Assembly (NCBI GenBank): GCA_029881435.1
Contig: JAOUMR010000013.1
Location: 1-53,072, forward strand
Source of the DNA: Nitrospira sp.
Lineage (GTDB): Bacteria > Nitrospirota > Nitrospiria > Nitrospirales > Nitrospiraceae
Direction: 5' to 3'
DNA length: 53,072 nt
The position numbers were made by a program, and so were the translations under genes. Positions 39,661 through 47,914 of this stretch are shown here, piece after piece (the stretch's first letter is position 1; each line of letters begins with the position of its first letter). A model generated the notes under the pieces. It searched no databases and was not told where the DNA came from. It was given only the letters and a program-made list of their open reading frames with translations.

Positions 39661-41244
39661 GTGCAAAACCCCTCAGGCTTCAGATCCTCATCGAAAACCC
39701 ACAGACGCCTCCGAGCCTGCTTAGCTTGGCTATTCATACTCACGTTCGCCTTGTCTTCTAACGGTTTGTCACAGGTCTCGGCAGCTCAACCAGCTAAAGT
39801 GGCACTCGATTTCAACGACGTCGAGATCCCCGTTTTCGTACGCTTTATTAGCGAGCTTACCGGGAAAAATTTCGTCTTGGATGAAACGATTAAGAAACAA
39901 GGTGGGAAGATCTCGGTCTTCTCTCCGAGCAAGGTTTCGTCGGAGCAGGCTTTCAAGATGTTCGTGGCCGCATTAGAAGCAGCTCGGATGGCCGTGGTCC
40001 CAAAAGGAGATAATCTTTACCAAGTCGTACCGATGGGTGATCTTCCTCCTGAGCGTGGCGTATTTGTCTATAAACTCAAGCACGCTAATGCGACGGATCT
40101 GGCCGCCGTACTGACCAATCTGGTGGCGCGTTCACAAACCGTGGCACAGATCACTCCTGGCACTCGTCCTCCGATCAGACCGTTGACGGAATTTGAAGCG
40201 CCGGTTCAGGTATTTGCCGATAAGGCAACCAACTCTATCGTCATCAGTTCGACCAAAGTCGCCTGGAACCACCTCCGATCAGTGATTCATGATCTAGATA
40301 TCCGGCGCAAGCAGGTCTTTGTGGAAGCCGTCATCCTGGAAGTTCAAGTTGACCGCTTGCGACAAATCGGCACTGACCCCACTCAGGTTCTTGGTGCAGG
40401 AAAGTCTGGATTTTTGCAGGTGCTCGGCGGATTCAACAGAGCGCCGGAAGATCTCGCCACTGTAGCGCAGGCGATCAGTGGCGTCGCTGCGGGTGGAGCA
40501 ACCGGTGGGGCCGTCACCGTCTTGAACACAGTCAACGTTCGTGCCTTTATGAACTTACTGATGAACCTCACCGATACGAACGTCCTTTCTACGCCCCAGG
40601 TCCTTGCTGCAGACAATCAAAAGGCCAAAATCGTCGTCGGTGAAAATCGACCATTCCCAACTGGACAAGCTCAAGGGATCACTGGTGGAACGCTGGTCAC
40701 GATCGAACGGAAAGACGTCGGAGTCACATTAGAGTTAACCCCCCAGGTCCTTGAAGATGACTTGATTCGCCTCGAGATCAAGCAAGAGATCACGGCCATC
40801 GCAGAAAATGTGGCACAAACCATTGGATCCGGGACTGCAAGCATCCCGGTCGGCCCCACAACCACGAAGCGATCGATGGAAACAACCACAGTTGCGCAAG
40901 ACAAACAGACCCTCGTGGTTGGAGGGTTAGTCCGCGACAATATCACCATCAGCGAGAGAAAGGTTCCTCTTCTGGGAGATATTCCGTGGCTCGGGTGGTT
41001 GTTCAAAACTCAGAACCGTCAGATTGAGAAGCTAAACCTTCTTGTGTTTCTCACTCCACATCTCGTTCGAGACGATGCAGATATGATCGAGTTGAACGCC
41101 AGAAAAGCAAGAGATGTCAATTCGCTACAGCGAGACAATCGCATCGAGGAACCTACAAAACTTAAACAGGATGTGCTCGAGCGGTTAGAACTCCCCTCGA
41201 CCGTTCCTCCTTCTTTATCTGAAGAAACCATCGTCAAGCCGTAA
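39661..41244 (+). CDS. Short secretin of the type II secretion/type IV pilus family
   Basis: A 527-residue secretin from a GTG start, with a signal peptide (LRACLAWLFILTFALSSNGLS). After it comes an N0-like domain (LDFNDVEIPVFVRFISELTGKNFVLD), one N1-type ring-building domain (VYKLKHANATDLAAVL, TNSIVISSTKVAWNHLRSVI), and the secretin barrel with VEAVILEVQ and the closing VVGGLVRDN, PLLGDIPWLGWLF. It forms the outer-membrane pore for pili or secreted proteins. It has fewer N-domains than a full GspD, closer to a minimal secretin. PilC, PilS and PilR are encoded 9 kb away, so pilus use is likely. Plus orientation, isolated from other secretion genes. Confidence 0.88.
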   Translation: MQNPSGFRSSSKTHRRLRACLAWLFILTFALSSNGLSQVSAAQPAKVALDFNDVEIPVFVRFISELTGKNFVLDETIKKQGGKISVFSPSKVSSEQAFKMFVAALEAARMAVVPKGDNLYQVVPMGDLPPERGVFVYKLKHANATDLAAVLTNLVARSQTVAQITPGTRPPIRPLTEFEAPVQVFADKATNSIVISSTKVAWNHLRSVIHDLDIRRKQVFVEAVILEVQVDRLRQIGTDPTQVLGAGKSGFLQVLGGFNRAPEDLATVAQAISGVAAGGATGGAVTVLNTVNVRAFMNLLMNLTDTNVLSTPQVLAADNQKAKIVVGENRPFPTGQAQGITGGTLVTIERKDVGVTLELTPQVLEDDLIRLEIKQEITAIAENVAQTIGSGTASIPVGPTTTKRSMETTTVAQDKQTLVVGGLVRDNITISERKVPLLGDIPWLGWLFKTQNRQIEKLNLLVFLTPHLVRDDADMIELNARKARDVNSLQRDNRIEEPTKLKQDVLERLELPSTVPPSLSEETIVKP

Positions 41245-41465
41245 GGATAGTGATCCTCGCCCCCCGGCTGATGTACTAGATCGTTTCTCCGCAGCCCCCT
41301 CAACTACGGAATCCAGAAATACCCCGGTCAGAATCTCCCAAGGCCTCTAATTTCCATCCGTAATTCATCAAACTGACAAGATTTGGTATATCGCTGGCCC
41401 CTCCTCTGAGGAATGGCCCTATGCTCGTCACCTGGATACACTGCGGGTCCATGGAGGGCCTAAGA

Positions 41466-41819
41466 ATGGTAGACACAACGGTAAACTGGCGGATCCATCA
41501 TCGGCTTTCGGTTGCCTATCCAGTAATATTTGGAGGTGCCCCGTTTGTAGGTGAAGGGGTGGTCTCTAATCTTTCCCTTTCCGGCTGCTCCGTCACCTGC
41601 GAGCGAACAGTCCTCACAGGAAGTTATGTTAAACTGAGCGTCCTGCTGCCTGATCCCACCTCTTCTCTATTCATCGAGTTGGCGAAAATCCGTTGGGTTT
41701 GCAAAAACACGTTCGGCGTTGAGTTCATTCGCCTACCGACGATCACCCGGCACCGGCTGGACCGAGTAGTGTCTCAGGAGCTGGCTCAGGATTTAGAGCT
41801 CATCCCAGCGTTGATCTGA
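41466..41819 (+). CDS. PilZ-domain protein (probable c-di-GMP receptor)
   Basis: A 117-residue single PilZ domain: RIHHRLSVAYPVIFGG (the position of the RxxxR motif, here RIHHR), then NLSLSGCSVTCER (D/NxSxxG), and a GVEFIRL strand. PilZ domains bind cyclic di-GMP and often control pili, motility or secretion. I choose the ATG at 41466 because of the closely placed GGAGGG; an upstream ATG at 41421 gives 15 extra residues. It follows the secretin gene, supporting a role in pilus or secretion control. Confidence 0.82.
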   Translation: MVDTTVNWRIHHRLSVAYPVIFGGAPFVGEGVVSNLSLSGCSVTCERTVLTGSYVKLSVLLPDPTSSLFIELAKIRWVCKNTFGVEFIRLPTITRHRLDRVVSQELAQDLELIPALI

Positions 41820-41866
41820 GCATCACATCACTCCTCAGATCTCCGCTCACACATTACCATCATCAC

Positions 41867-41907
41867 AAAGAAAAACCGCCGTATCCCCCTGAATTTACGA
41901 CTGCGGT
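41867..41907 (-). terminator. Rho-independent terminator after ychF
   Basis: Read leftward, ACCGC-AGT-CGTA, a loop, then TACG-GCGGT form a stem with one bulge, followed by a T-rich run. It begins about 45 bases past the ychF stop and would end the long leftward operon. The PilZ gene converges from the other side. Confidence 0.68.
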
Positions 41908-41951
41908 ATAACGAGGAGTGCTTCGCGGTGGGTAGAACCTGCGGCTGGCGA

Positions 41952-43043
41952 CTAGACGTTAAACCTAAAATACACGATATCCGCTTCTTTGATGACGTAA
42001 TCCTTACCTTCCAGCCGGAATAAGCCCTTCTCCTTCACCTTCGCCTCTGATCCACAACCCAGCAGGTCATCGTAGTGATAGACCTCGGCGCGGATGAAGC
42101 CTCGCTCCATATCGGAGTGGATCTTACCCGCTGCTTGGGGCGCCTTCATGCTTTTCGGAATCGGCCAGGCTCGAGATTCGGTCTCTCCGGCGGTAAAGAA
42201 GGTGATCAGGTCCAGCAGGGTATAGGCTTCGCGCGTCAGTCTGACCAGCCCCGATTCAGTCAGCCCCACTTCTTGCAGGAAATCCGTTCGTTCGCTCTCC
42301 GGCAACGACGACAGTTCTGCTTCGAACTGGCCACAGATCGTCACAACCCGAGCGCCGCGCTTCGCCGCAAATTCACGTACAGTCTGGACCATGACTTCGT
42401 CGGCATGCTTCCCTTCGGACACGTTCGCGACAAAGAGCACCGGCTTGGCAGAAAGCAGTTGACACTCGCTGAGAATCGCCCGTTCTTCCGATGAGTAGTC
42501 TCGATTACCCAGCCACTCGCCTTTGTCGAGCAATCCAATGAGCGTGGCAAGAAACTCAACTTCGAATGCGGCTTTCTTGTCGCCGGCCCGAACCTTCTTC
42601 TCAGTTTTCTGCTTCCGCCGATCGAGCGTCTCCAGATCAGACAGCATGAGCTCGGTTTCGATGACGCCGATGTCGCGGAGCGGGTCGATCCCACCGCTGA
42701 CATGCACAACATCCGTTCCCTGAAAACAGCGAACCACGTGCAGCAACGCATCTACCTCTCGGATGTGGCCGAGAAATTGATTACCGAGCCCTTCGCCTTT
42801 GCTGGCCCCTTCGACAAGCCCAGCAATATCTCGCACTTCAAGGGTGCTGTAGGTGGTTTTCTTCGAGGCGAAGATCTCGGTCAGCTTGATCAGACGAGGG
42901 TCCGGCACCAGAGCGATGCCCGTGTTCGGGTCAACGGTGGCGAATGGATAGTTAGCCGCCAAGGCGCCACCACCGGTCAACGCATTAAAGACTGTCGTCT
43001 TGCCAACGTTTGGGAGACCAATCATACCGCAACACAGGCCCAT
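41952..43043 (-). CDS. ychF: Redox-regulated/ribosome-associated ATPase-GTPase YchF (OLA1)
   Basis: A 363-residue OBG-family P-loop protein: G1 GLPNVGKTTVFNALTGG at residues 8-24, G3 VRDIAG, a coiled-coil hairpin in the middle and a C-terminal TGS domain (LLDLITFFTAGETESRAW, HSDMERGFIRAEVYHYDDL). YchF prefers ATP, binds ribosomes and is linked to stress adaptation. It is one base from pth (the stop and start share a base), a very common gene pair. Last gene before the terminator. Confidence 0.97.
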   Translation of the reverse strand: MGLCCGMIGLPNVGKTTVFNALTGGGALAANYPFATVDPNTGIALVPDPRLIKLTEIFASKKTTYSTLEVRDIAGLVEGASKGEGLGNQFLGHIREVDALLHVVRCFQGTDVVHVSGGIDPLRDIGVIETELMLSDLETLDRRKQKTEKKVRAGDKKAAFEVEFLATLIGLLDKGEWLGNRDYSSEERAILSECQLLSAKPVLFVANVSEGKHADEVMVQTVREFAAKRGARVVTICGQFEAELSSLPESERTDFLQEVGLTESGLVRLTREAYTLLDLITFFTAGETESRAWPIPKSMKAPQAAGKIHSDMERGFIRAEVYHYDDLLGCGSEAKVKEKGLFRLEGKDYVIKEADIVYFRFNV

Positions 43044-43636
43044 TAGTTCTTGCCCTCTCCTTCGTCAACAGCCTTTTCACGGACATTAAACTGATTCATG
43101 GCCGCTTCTGGGCCCCGATGAATCAGACATTCCAATGCATCGACGACCCGTTCCAGACAGGGATCAAAGACGGCCACCTCGCCCTTCGTAACCGCCTCTA
43201 GAACATAGTCAGCCGAATTCTGGCCCGGCGCGGGCCGGCCGACTCCAATCTTCAGCCTCACGAATTGCGGAGTCCGAAGTGCCTCGATGATCGATTTGAT
43301 CCCGTTATGTCCCCCGTCGCCACCGGTCGACTTGATACGAAGCCGACCAGGCTCCAAGTCCAAATCGTCATGTATCACAATAAGTTCACTTGGGGTAAGC
43401 GAGAATTCTCGCAGGAGGCCTTTCAGTGGAGGGCCGGTGATATTCATCCAATCGAGCAGGCCGGCCAGCTCAACCAATTCTCTTCCTAATCGCCCGGACC
43501 CTCGTAGAGCAGTCCCACGCGGTGAGAGTCGGATCGACCATCGAGCGGCGGCCCGCTCGATGGCCCACATGCCGACATTGTGACGGGTCTGGGCGCATGC
43601 TCTTCCTGGATTGCCCAGTCCAACGAGAAGATGCAA
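43043..43636 (-). CDS. pth: Peptidyl-tRNA hydrolase
   Basis: A 197-residue enzyme that releases tRNA from prematurely dropped peptidyl-tRNA. Signature LVGLGNPGRACAQTRHNVGM contains the Asn and the catalytic His; the conserved aspartate and second motif are in HDDLDLEPGRLRIKSTGGDGGHNG. The residue usually Tyr after GNPG is not conserved (ACAQ), a small oddity. It sits between rplY (two bases upstream) and ychF, as in many bacteria. Confidence 0.96.
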   Translation of the reverse strand: MHLLVGLGNPGRACAQTRHNVGMWAIERAAARWSIRLSPRGTALRGSGRLGRELVELAGLLDWMNITGPPLKGLLREFSLTPSELIVIHDDLDLEPGRLRIKSTGGDGGHNGIKSIIEALRTPQFVRLKIGVGRPAPGQNSADYVLEAVTKGEVAVFDPCLERVVDALECLIHRGPEAAMNQFNVREKAVDEGEGKN

Positions 43637-43638
43637 CG

Positions 43639-44424
43639 TTACTTCTTCTTTTCAGCTTCTTTCTTGTCGGCCTTGGGAGCCGTAGCCTCTTTCTTGTCAC
43701 CGCCCTTCGCATCACCGGCAGGCGCAGCGGCTCCAGCTTTAGCCGCCGCCCCAGCTTTGGCTGGTTCAGCCCCTTCAACTGCTTCCTTACCCTTCGCTAG
43801 AACCTCAGGCTCACCCGCAGCGCCCGGGGTGCTCGAGAGCAAGGCTTCAAGTTTGGCATCCGTCATCGGCGCGGCCACGCTGACGATCATTTGATCAGGC
43901 TCGTCCAAGAAGCGGACGCCTTCGCGCGCACCGAGCTCCTTCACATGGATGCCACTACCGATAGTCAAAGATGAGGCATCCACCTCGATCTGGTCAGGCA
44001 GGACGGCGGGAAGACATTCAACATGCACATCACGCATGTTGTGGTGCAGAACACCACCTTCTTTGACGCCGGCAGGAATGCTGCCGACGACTTTAATCGG
44101 CACTTTCACCCGGATTGGCTTCGCCATGGAAATTTCAAAGAGATCTGCGTGCAGCAACGCCCCGGTCACCGGGTCTACCTGATAATCACGCAAGAGAGCC
44201 GTACGATTCGGCTTAGATTTCTCCCCTTCGACGGTGAGTGAAATCAGTGCGGTACTGCCCGCGTGCGACTTGAGGATCTTGACTAAATGGTCGGGATTGA
44301 GGGTCAACAAAAGACAGTCTCCCTGTCCGTAGAGCACCGACGGGATCTTCCCCGCTCGTCGCATAGACCGCGCGGCCCCTTTTCCTGCTTGTTCTCTCAC
44401 TGCCACTGTCAAATCGAATTTCAT
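43639..44424 (-). CDS. rplY: Large ribosomal subunit protein bL25 (CTC/TL5 form)
   Basis: A 261-residue general-stress form of L25. The N-terminal 5S-rRNA-binding domain begins FDLTVAVREQAGKGAARSMRRAGKIPSVLYG, and the C-terminal TL5 domain ends near residue 215 (FLDEPDQMIVSVAAP). A 45-residue Ala/Lys/Glu-rich tail follows (AKAGAAAKAGAAAPAGDAKG and onward), typical of the longer versions but unusually long here. It lies in the usual prs-rplY-pth-ychF order. Confidence 0.96.
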   Translation of the reverse strand: MKFDLTVAVREQAGKGAARSMRRAGKIPSVLYGQGDCLLLTLNPDHLVKILKSHAGSTALISLTVEGEKSKPNRTALLRDYQVDPVTGALLHADLFEISMAKPIRVKVPIKVVGSIPAGVKEGGVLHHNMRDVHVECLPAVLPDQIEVDASSLTIGSGIHVKELGAREGVRFLDEPDQMIVSVAAPMTDAKLEALLSSTPGAAGEPEVLAKGKEAVEGAEPAKAGAAAKAGAAAPAGDAKGGDKKEATAPKADKKEAEKKK

Positions 44425-44475
44425 GATCTCCCTCCGTCTCCTCGACTTCTGGCACGATGCCCCATTTGGACAGGC

Positions 44476-45417
44476 CTAGGCAAATAGTGAACTCACGGAC
44501 TCATCTTCATGAATGCGTCTGATGGCTTCGCCCAGCAGCGGCGCTACCGACAATTGATGCAGTTTCGGACAAACCAGCTCTTTCCCTCGCAACGGGATTG
44601 TGTTGGTAATGACCACCTGTGAAAGACACGACGCCTGCAATCGTTCCAGAGCCGGACCTGACAGCACCGCATGCGTGCAGGCCGTAATCACCTCTCTGGC
44701 TCCGTGATCGAGACAGGCCTGAGCCCCTTGAACAATCGTCCCTCCTGTATCGATCATGTCATCCAGGAGCAACACGCTTTTCCCCTGCACATCGCCGATG
44801 ATATTCATGATTTGGGCTTGGTTTGGACCTTCACGCCGTTTATCAATGATCGCTAAGTTTGCCTGTAGACGCTTGGCAAATGCCCTCGCCCGCTCCACAC
44901 CACCTGCGTCGGGCGAGACAACGACCAAGTCCTCGACTTGTTTCTTCACAACATAGTCCAGCAAGACCGGGAGCGCGTACAAGTGATCGACCGGGACATT
45001 AAAAAACCCTTGGATTTGTCCGGCATGAAGATCCATCGACAACACACGATCAGCGCCGGCAGTGGTGATCAAATCTGCGACTAACTTCGCAGTGATCGGA
45101 ACTCGGGGTTGATCTTTTCGGTCCTGACGAGCGTATCCGAAATAGGGGACAACAGCGGTGATACGGTTCGCTGATGAACGTTTCAATGCATCGACGATGA
45201 TCAACAACTCCATCAACGAGTCGTTCACCGGCTGACAACAGGACTGCACCACGAAGACATCGGCCCCGCGCACATTTTCATCGATCTTGACGCGGACCTC
45301 GCCATCGCTGAAGGAAGAGACGGTCGCCTCACCCAATTTCTGTCCCAGATAGGCGCAAATCTCATGGGCAAGCGCAAGGTTTGCGTTACCAGAGAAGATT
45401 TTCAGCTCTCTGTTCAT
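44476..45417 (-). CDS. prs: Ribose-phosphate pyrophosphokinase
   Basis: A 313-residue class I PRPP synthase. It has the ATP-binding flexible loop region, [23 protein letters not shown], the [11 protein letters not shown] motif, the [19 protein letters not shown] segment and the PRPP-binding loop DDMIDTGGT. It supplies PRPP for nucleotides, histidine and cofactors. Transcription probably starts from the promoter at 45565-45594, giving a long leader of about 140 bases that could carry control. Confidence 0.97.
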   Translation of the reverse strand: MNRELKIFSGNANLALAHEICAYLGQKLGEATVSSFSDGEVRVKIDENVRGADVFVVQSCCQPVNDSLMELLIIVDALKRSSANRITAVVPYFGYARQDRKDQPRVPITAKLVADLITTAGADRVLSMDLHAGQIQGFFNVPVDHLYALPVLLDYVVKKQVEDLVVVSPDAGGVERARAFAKRLQANLAIIDKRREGPNQAQIMNIIGDVQGKSVLLLDDMIDTGGTIVQGAQACLDHGAREVITACTHAVLSGPALERLQASCLSQVVITNTIPLRGKELVCPKLHQLSVAPLLGEAIRRIHEDESVSSLFA

Positions 45418-45564
45418 TTAAAACTTTCATGAACTGCGCACATCGTCTTGCGTATCGATGGACTGAATTCTCGCGTGGTTCCTGTGTGGCAAGCGACGTG
45501 GGTTTTCATGCCACCTCTCTCGCGTGCTGCACAGATCTACCGGGGAAGCCAATCAAAGTTTGAA

Positions 45565-45594
45565 AATGTATCGGAAACTCTGGGCTCCTGTCAA
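45565..45594 (-). promoter_or_regulatory. Sigma-70-type promoter upstream of prs
   Basis: A perfect TTGACA (45589-45594) and a TACATT (45565-45570) are 18 bases apart on the minus strand, within the 210-base gap between ispE and prs. The predicted leader (about 45418-45558) contains a GTGGCA/TGCCAC stem but has no good ribosome-binding site near the prs ATG. Together these suggest independent expression of prs and possible leader control. Confidence 0.6.
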
Positions 45595-45627
45595 CAAACG
45601 GGCAGCCGATATTTCGTCACTGATGGG

Positions 45628-46536
45628 CTATAAATACGAGCAGGTTTCCGCGACGAAGACCTTGAACGGCTGCTCATTCAGAAAGGATGCCTGGGCGTGA
45701 CGAGCACTCGTCTCATCACGAAACACACCAAATACAGTTGCCCCACTGCCGGAGAGTAACGCAACCTCAGCCCCATTGACTGTGAGCTGCTGTTTGATGT
45801 GACGCAGCAAAGGATACGCGCTAAACACCGGTGTTTCAAAGTCGTTCTCGGCTGCCTCCAGTACCTGTTTCCAGCTCAGCTCAGACTCTGTCTCCAGCGC
45901 CGCATGGGAAGGGGAAACGGGGACCACCCCTGTTCGACTTTCGGAGAGCTGCTGATAGGCCCATTTTGTTTCGACCGGAAAGCTCGGATTGACCAACACG
46001 ATCCATCGGCTCCCTGTCATTCGCACTGGCATCACCGTTTCACCCCGGCCGGCCACCGTCGCTGAAGGAGCAAAAAAGAAAAACGAGACATCGCTTCCTA
46101 GCGTTTGACCAACTTGGGCCATCTCCTCGGGCGACCAGCCTAGGTTCAGGATCCGATTCAGCCCAATGATCGTGGCAGCCGCATCACTGCTCCCTCCACC
46201 AAGTCCGGCTCCCATCGGGATTTGTTTAGTGAGGGCGATGTCCACCCCCACGGTTTGTCTGCTCCGTTCAAGAACCGCTACCGCAGCACGATACACCAGA
46301 TTCGAATGATCCGTTTTCAAGGATGGATCGTCGCAGCGCAAGGTGATGGCCGAGTGGGTGTGATTGATGGACATCGAGAGCTCGTCTTCCAGTCGTACGG
46401 TCTGCATCAGAGACCACAGGTTGTGATAGCCGTCAGGTCGACGGTCGAGAATACGGAGGACGAGATTGATCTTGGCGGGTGCGCAAACTGTAATCGTGGC
46501 AGGGAGATCGCTTGCTTCAGGAGAAGGGCTAGTCAC
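45628..46536 (-). CDS. ispE: 4-diphosphocytidyl-2-C-methyl-D-erythritol kinase (MEP pathway)
   Basis: A 302-residue GHMP kinase: N-terminal APAKINLVLRIL with the catalytic lysine, the ATP-binding PMGAGLGGGSSDAAATI and a C-terminal LLSGSGATVFGVF. It phosphorylates CDP-ME in isoprenoid synthesis. It overlaps pilR by eight bases, so it is on the same transcript as the two-component genes. Gene order ispE-prs matches many bacteria, but a tRNA-Gln often found between them is absent here. Confidence 0.97.
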   Translation of the reverse strand: MTSPSPEASDLPATITVCAPAKINLVLRILDRRPDGYHNLWSLMQTVRLEDELSMSINHTHSAITLRCDDPSLKTDHSNLVYRAAVAVLERSRQTVGVDIALTKQIPMGAGLGGGSSDAAATIIGLNRILNLGWSPEEMAQVGQTLGSDVSFFFFAPSATVAGRGETVMPVRMTGSRWIVLVNPSFPVETKWAYQQLSESRTGVVPVSPSHAALETESELSWKQVLEAAENDFETPVFSAYPLLRHIKQQLTVNGAEVALLSGSGATVFGVFRDETSARHAQASFLNEQPFKVFVAETCSYL

Positions 46537-47914
46537 GACCTCCTTTTATAGCATACTTCTCCAATCGATACCGAAATGATCTGGTGTTGAGGCGGAGCAT
46601 TCGGGCAGCCTTCTTTTTAACCCATTTCGATCGCTCAAGCGCCTTCAGCAACAGATCTTTTTCGATGCCGTTGATCAGCCCTTCAAGGTCCAATCCTTCG
46701 TCGGTCAGATCCAGCGGCATGGTCGACTGTTGTGACTGTGTCGTCGGCCGATGGAGCCATCCACGCACGTCAGCGTCAGTGACCAGCCCTTCCGCTGAGA
46801 AGGCGACAACTCGCTCGATCAGATTCTCCAACTCGCGAACGTTACCGCGCCATTCATGCCCCAAGAGCACATGCATGGCCTCGGAGCTGATCACAGGCTT
46901 GGGCTTCCCGCTCTCTTTCGAAAACCGCTCCAGAAAATGATTGACCAACAACGGAATATCTCCAGTTCGCATGCGTAACGGCGGGAGCCGGATTGGGATC
47001 ACATCCAATCGATAGTACAGATCCTCACGAAACGAACCGTCCGCGACGGCCTTCTCCAGATCTTTATTCGTAGCAGCGACGATGCGGACATCCACTTTGA
47101 TATCTTGACTGCCACCTACTCGTCGAAATTCGCGTTCTTGGATGACCCGCAGCAACTTCACTTGAATCGTCGGCGTGGTGTCACCGATCTCATCGAGAAA
47201 GATGGTTCCTCCGTTCGCAATCTCAAACAATCCGGCTTTATTGCAGATCGCCCCTGTGAACGACCCTTTCATGTGGCCGAACAACTCGCTTTCCAGCAGA
47301 GTTTCCGGCACTGCGCTGCAGTTGACGGCCACAAACGGATGGCTACTCCTGGCACTGTTGTAATGAATCGCACGCGCGACTAACTCTTTTCCTGTGCCAC
47401 TTTCTCCGCAGATGAGCACGTTACTTTTTGAATCAGCGACTTTCCGCACCACATCGAATACCTTTTGCATGGCCTCGCTTTGACCGACCAACTGCGCGAA
47501 TGAGGATTGACTCGCCATCTCACGCTTGAGCAACATATTTTCGGTTGTGAGACGTCGTTTTTCCAATGCGTTCCGAATAATCAGTTGAACTTCGTCCACC
47601 TGGAACGGCTTCGTCAGATAGTCGTAGGCACCCTGCTTCATGGCTTCGACGGCGGAATCAGCGGTCGCAAAGGCCGTGATGATCAGCACGACGGTCTCCG
47701 GTGAGGCAGACTTCACTGCCTTGAGAACCTCCAGACCATCGATTTTTGGCATCCGAAGGTCGGTGATCACCAAATCGAAGATTTCTTTGTGGATGAGCTC
47801 GATCGCGTCTTCGCCATCTGTGGCGCTGATCACAGTATAGCCCGCCCGCCTGAGCATGATGCTCAAGACTTCGCGTAAGCTTTGTTCGTCATCAACGACT
47901 AGGATCTTTTCCAC
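46529..47914 (-). CDS. pilR: Sigma-54-dependent response regulator, PilR type
   Basis: A 461-residue activator. The receiver domain has the acceptor Asp in LVITDLRMP (about 53) and Lys in YLTKPF; the AAA+ domain has GESGTGKE and the sigma-54 loop GSFTGA; a Fis-type helix-turn-helix (KKKAARMLRLNTRSFRYRLEK) ends the protein. It is encoded 16 bases inside the end of the kinase gene, so they are a cognate pair. In pilus-bearing bacteria PilR drives pilA; no pilA or sigma-54 promoter for it was found in the window. Confidence 0.9.
   Translation of the reverse strand: MEKILVVDDEQSLREVLSIMLRRAGYTVISATDGEDAIELIHKEIFDLVITDLRMPKIDGLEVLKAVKSASPETVVLIITAFATADSAVEAMKQGAYDYLTKPFQVDEVQLIIRNALEKRRLTTENMLLKREMASQSSFAQLVGQSEAMQKVFDVVRKVADSKSNVLICGESGTGKELVARAIHYNSARSSHPFVAVNCSAVPETLLESELFGHMKGSFTGAICNKAGLFEIANGGTIFLDEIGDTTPTIQVKLLRVIQEREFRRVGGSQDIKVDVRIVAATNKDLEKAVADGSFREDLYYRLDVIPIRLPPLRMRTGDIPLLVNHFLERFSKESGKPKPVISSEAMHVLLGHEWRGNVRELENLIERVVAFSAEGLVTDADVRGWLHRPTTQSQQSTMPLDLTDEGLDLEGLINGIEKDLLLKALERSKWVKKKAARMLRLNTRSFRYRLEKYAIKGGRD

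Noticed and set aside
45418-45627. Possible tRNA-Gln between ispE and prs, as in some related bacteria
   Set aside because: No cloverleaf, T-arm GTTCGAATCC-like sequence or CCA end found on either strand.
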